Positions 6,225 through 7,065 of a DNA stretch of 7,065 nt are shown piece after piece (positions within the stretch are counted from its first letter, which is position 1; each line of letters opens with the position of its first letter). The stretch is from positions 1 through 7,065 of the forward strand of contig JABDPP010000394.1 in NCBI GenBank assembly GCA_013042765.1. Direction: 5' to 3'. The DNA is from Litoreibacter sp. (GTDB lineage: Bacteria; Pseudomonadota; Alphaproteobacteria; Rhodobacterales; Rhodobacteraceae). A program made the translations under genes and the position numbers. The notes under the pieces were generated by a model. That model was given only the letters and a program-made list of their open reading frames with translations, searched no databases and was not told the DNA's origin.

Positions 6225-7065
6225 AGAAGACCCGCTGCGCCATCTACACCCGGAAGAGCTCCGAGGACGGGCTGGAGCAGGAGTTCAACTCGCTTCATGC
6301 TCAGCGTGAAGCCTGCGCCGCCTATATTGCCAGCCAGAAGCACGAAGGCTGGGTGATGCTTACAGAGGCCTATGACGACGGAGGATTGTCCGGCGGCAGC
6401 CTTGAGCGCCCGGCCCTGCAGCAGCTTCTGAACGATGTGCAGGCCTGCAAGGTCGATCAGATCGTGGTCTACAAGATCGACCGGCTGACCCGGTCACTTT
6501 CTGACTTCGCGAAGATCGTCGACGTGCTGGATGCGGCCGGAGCTTCCTTCGTCTCGGTCACCCAGTCATTCAATACTGCAACAAGTATGGGGCGCCTGAC
6601 GCTCAATATGCTCCTGTCCTTTGCACAATTCGAACGTGAGGTCACAGCAGAGCGGATCCGGGACAAGATCGCAGCCTCGAAGCAAAAGGGTTTCTGGATG
6701 GGCGGGAACGTCCCGCTTGGCTACAGCCCTGACGGGAGAACACTGAGGATCAACGGAGCAGAAGCGGAGACCGTCCGGATCCTCTACGATCTCTACGAGC
6801 AACTTGGGAAGATCCGGAAGGTGAAGGACAAGGCTGATCGCCTCGGATTGCGCAGCCGGCGACGTGAACTGACCGACGGCACCATCCGAGGCGGTGGCCT
6901 CTTCGACCGGGGCCACATCCACCACATTCTGACGAACCCGATCTACGCCGGGCGCATCCGGCATCGGGGCAAGGTCTATGAGGGGCAGCACCAACCGATC
7001 ATTGATCCGGACCGTTGGGACGCCATCCAGCAGATGCTGCAGTCAAGCGCGTCGCGAACCAGGGG
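6221..7065 (+). CDS. Large serine recombinase, C-terminal part missing at window edge
   Basis: This is a site-specific DNA recombinase of the resolvase/invertase superfamily with a long C-terminal part, the type used for integration and excision of phages and other elements. The window holds the first 281 residues. The resolvase catalytic domain covers about 5-150: YTRKSSEDG contains Arg11 and Ser13, the likely nucleophile in the Y-x-R-x-S pattern; KIDRLTRS at 85-92 has Arg88 and Arg91; and FEREVTAERIRDKI at 137-150 contains Arg145, followed by the linker helix. The Recombinase domain follows from about 165 (GYSPDGRTLRIN...), with the DNA-binding segment GHIHHILTNPIYAGRIRHRGK at 231-251. The zinc ribbon and coiled coil expected further on lie outside. 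The gene is intact as far as it is seen. An AGGGGG ribosome site (6209-6214) is 6 bases upstream, and the ATG overlaps the DUF2924 stop. Confidence 0.95.
   Translation, partial: MKKTRCAIYTRKSSEDGLEQEFNSLHAQREACAAYIASQKHEGWVMLTEAYDDGGLSGGSLERPALQQLLNDVQACKVDQIVVYKIDRLTRSLSDFAKIVDVLDAAGASFVSVTQSFNTATSMGRLTLNMLLSFAQFEREVTAERIRDKIAASKQKGFWMGGNVPLGYSPDGRTLRINGAEAETVRILYDLYEQLGKIRKVKDKADRLGLRSRRRELTDGTIRGGGLFDRGHIHHILTNPIYAGRIRHRGKVYEGQHQPIIDPDRWDAIQQMLQSSASRTR

Larger units (their letters stand above)
5510..7065 (+). mobile_element. Integration module of a putative integrated element (one end only)
   Basis: Three tightly overlapping plus-strand genes, DUF3489, DUF2924 and a large serine recombinase, start about 1 kb after the hutC stop. 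Such a trio marks integrated elements or prophage-like islands in alphaproteobacteria. The window shows neither attachment site, nor cargo genes, nor the other end. Both the element identity and its boundary are therefore inferred. The left boundary should be between 4514 and 5509 if the module is at the left end. Confidence 0.55.

Noticed and set aside
6566..6994. Open frame of 142 codons on the minus strand
   Set aside because: It is antisense to the serine recombinase gene, which has catalytic motifs in the plus frame.
1..7065. CRISPR array or rRNA gene
   Set aside because: No set of regularly spaced repeats with unique spacers and no rRNA-like sequence is present. The only regular repeat is the 8-base unit inside 5148-5199.

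Overview
The window looks like part of the chromosome of a high-GC alphaproteobacterium, most likely a member of the Rhodobacteraceae. This rests on the style of the proteins, the use of the HutF branch of histidine breakdown, and a DUF3489-DUF2924-recombinase trio. It is a judgement from recognition, not from a database search.

Left part (1-4513): a divergent histidine-utilisation (hut) locus. On the minus strand hutI (imidazolonepropionase, GTG start) runs into hutH (histidine ammonia-lyase, cut by the left edge) with a 4-base ATGA overlap. On the plus strand hutF (formimidoylglutamate deiminase) is followed after 2 bases by hutC (GntR/UTRA-type repressor). The two arms are separated by a 75-base AT-rich intergenic region (2373-2447) holding overlapping divergent promoter-like boxes and an imperfect palindrome, a plausible single operator for both arms. 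HutH turns histidine into urocanate. HutU, not in this window, makes imidazolonepropionate. HutI opens it to formimidoylglutamate, HutF deiminates this to N-formylglutamate, and a HutG amidohydrolase, also not in this window, would finish to glutamate plus formate.

Middle part (4514-5509): about 1 kb in which I can support no protein gene. It holds two hairpins just downstream of hutC, a GC-rich stretch that looks like decayed or dispersed intergenic repeat, a striking 52-base inverted repeat (5148-5199) built from 8-base ATGAC units, an AT-rich patch, and a 16-base palindrome (5442-5457) upstream of the next operon. The junction between the hut locus and the mobile-element module must lie in this stretch, but its exact position cannot be seen.

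Right part (5510-7065): three translationally coupled plus-strand genes, a DUF3489 winged-helix-like protein, a DUF2924 protein and a large serine recombinase cut by the right edge. This looks like the integration module at one end of an integrated element. The roles of the two small proteins are not established to my knowledge, and they are the most interesting functional unknowns here.
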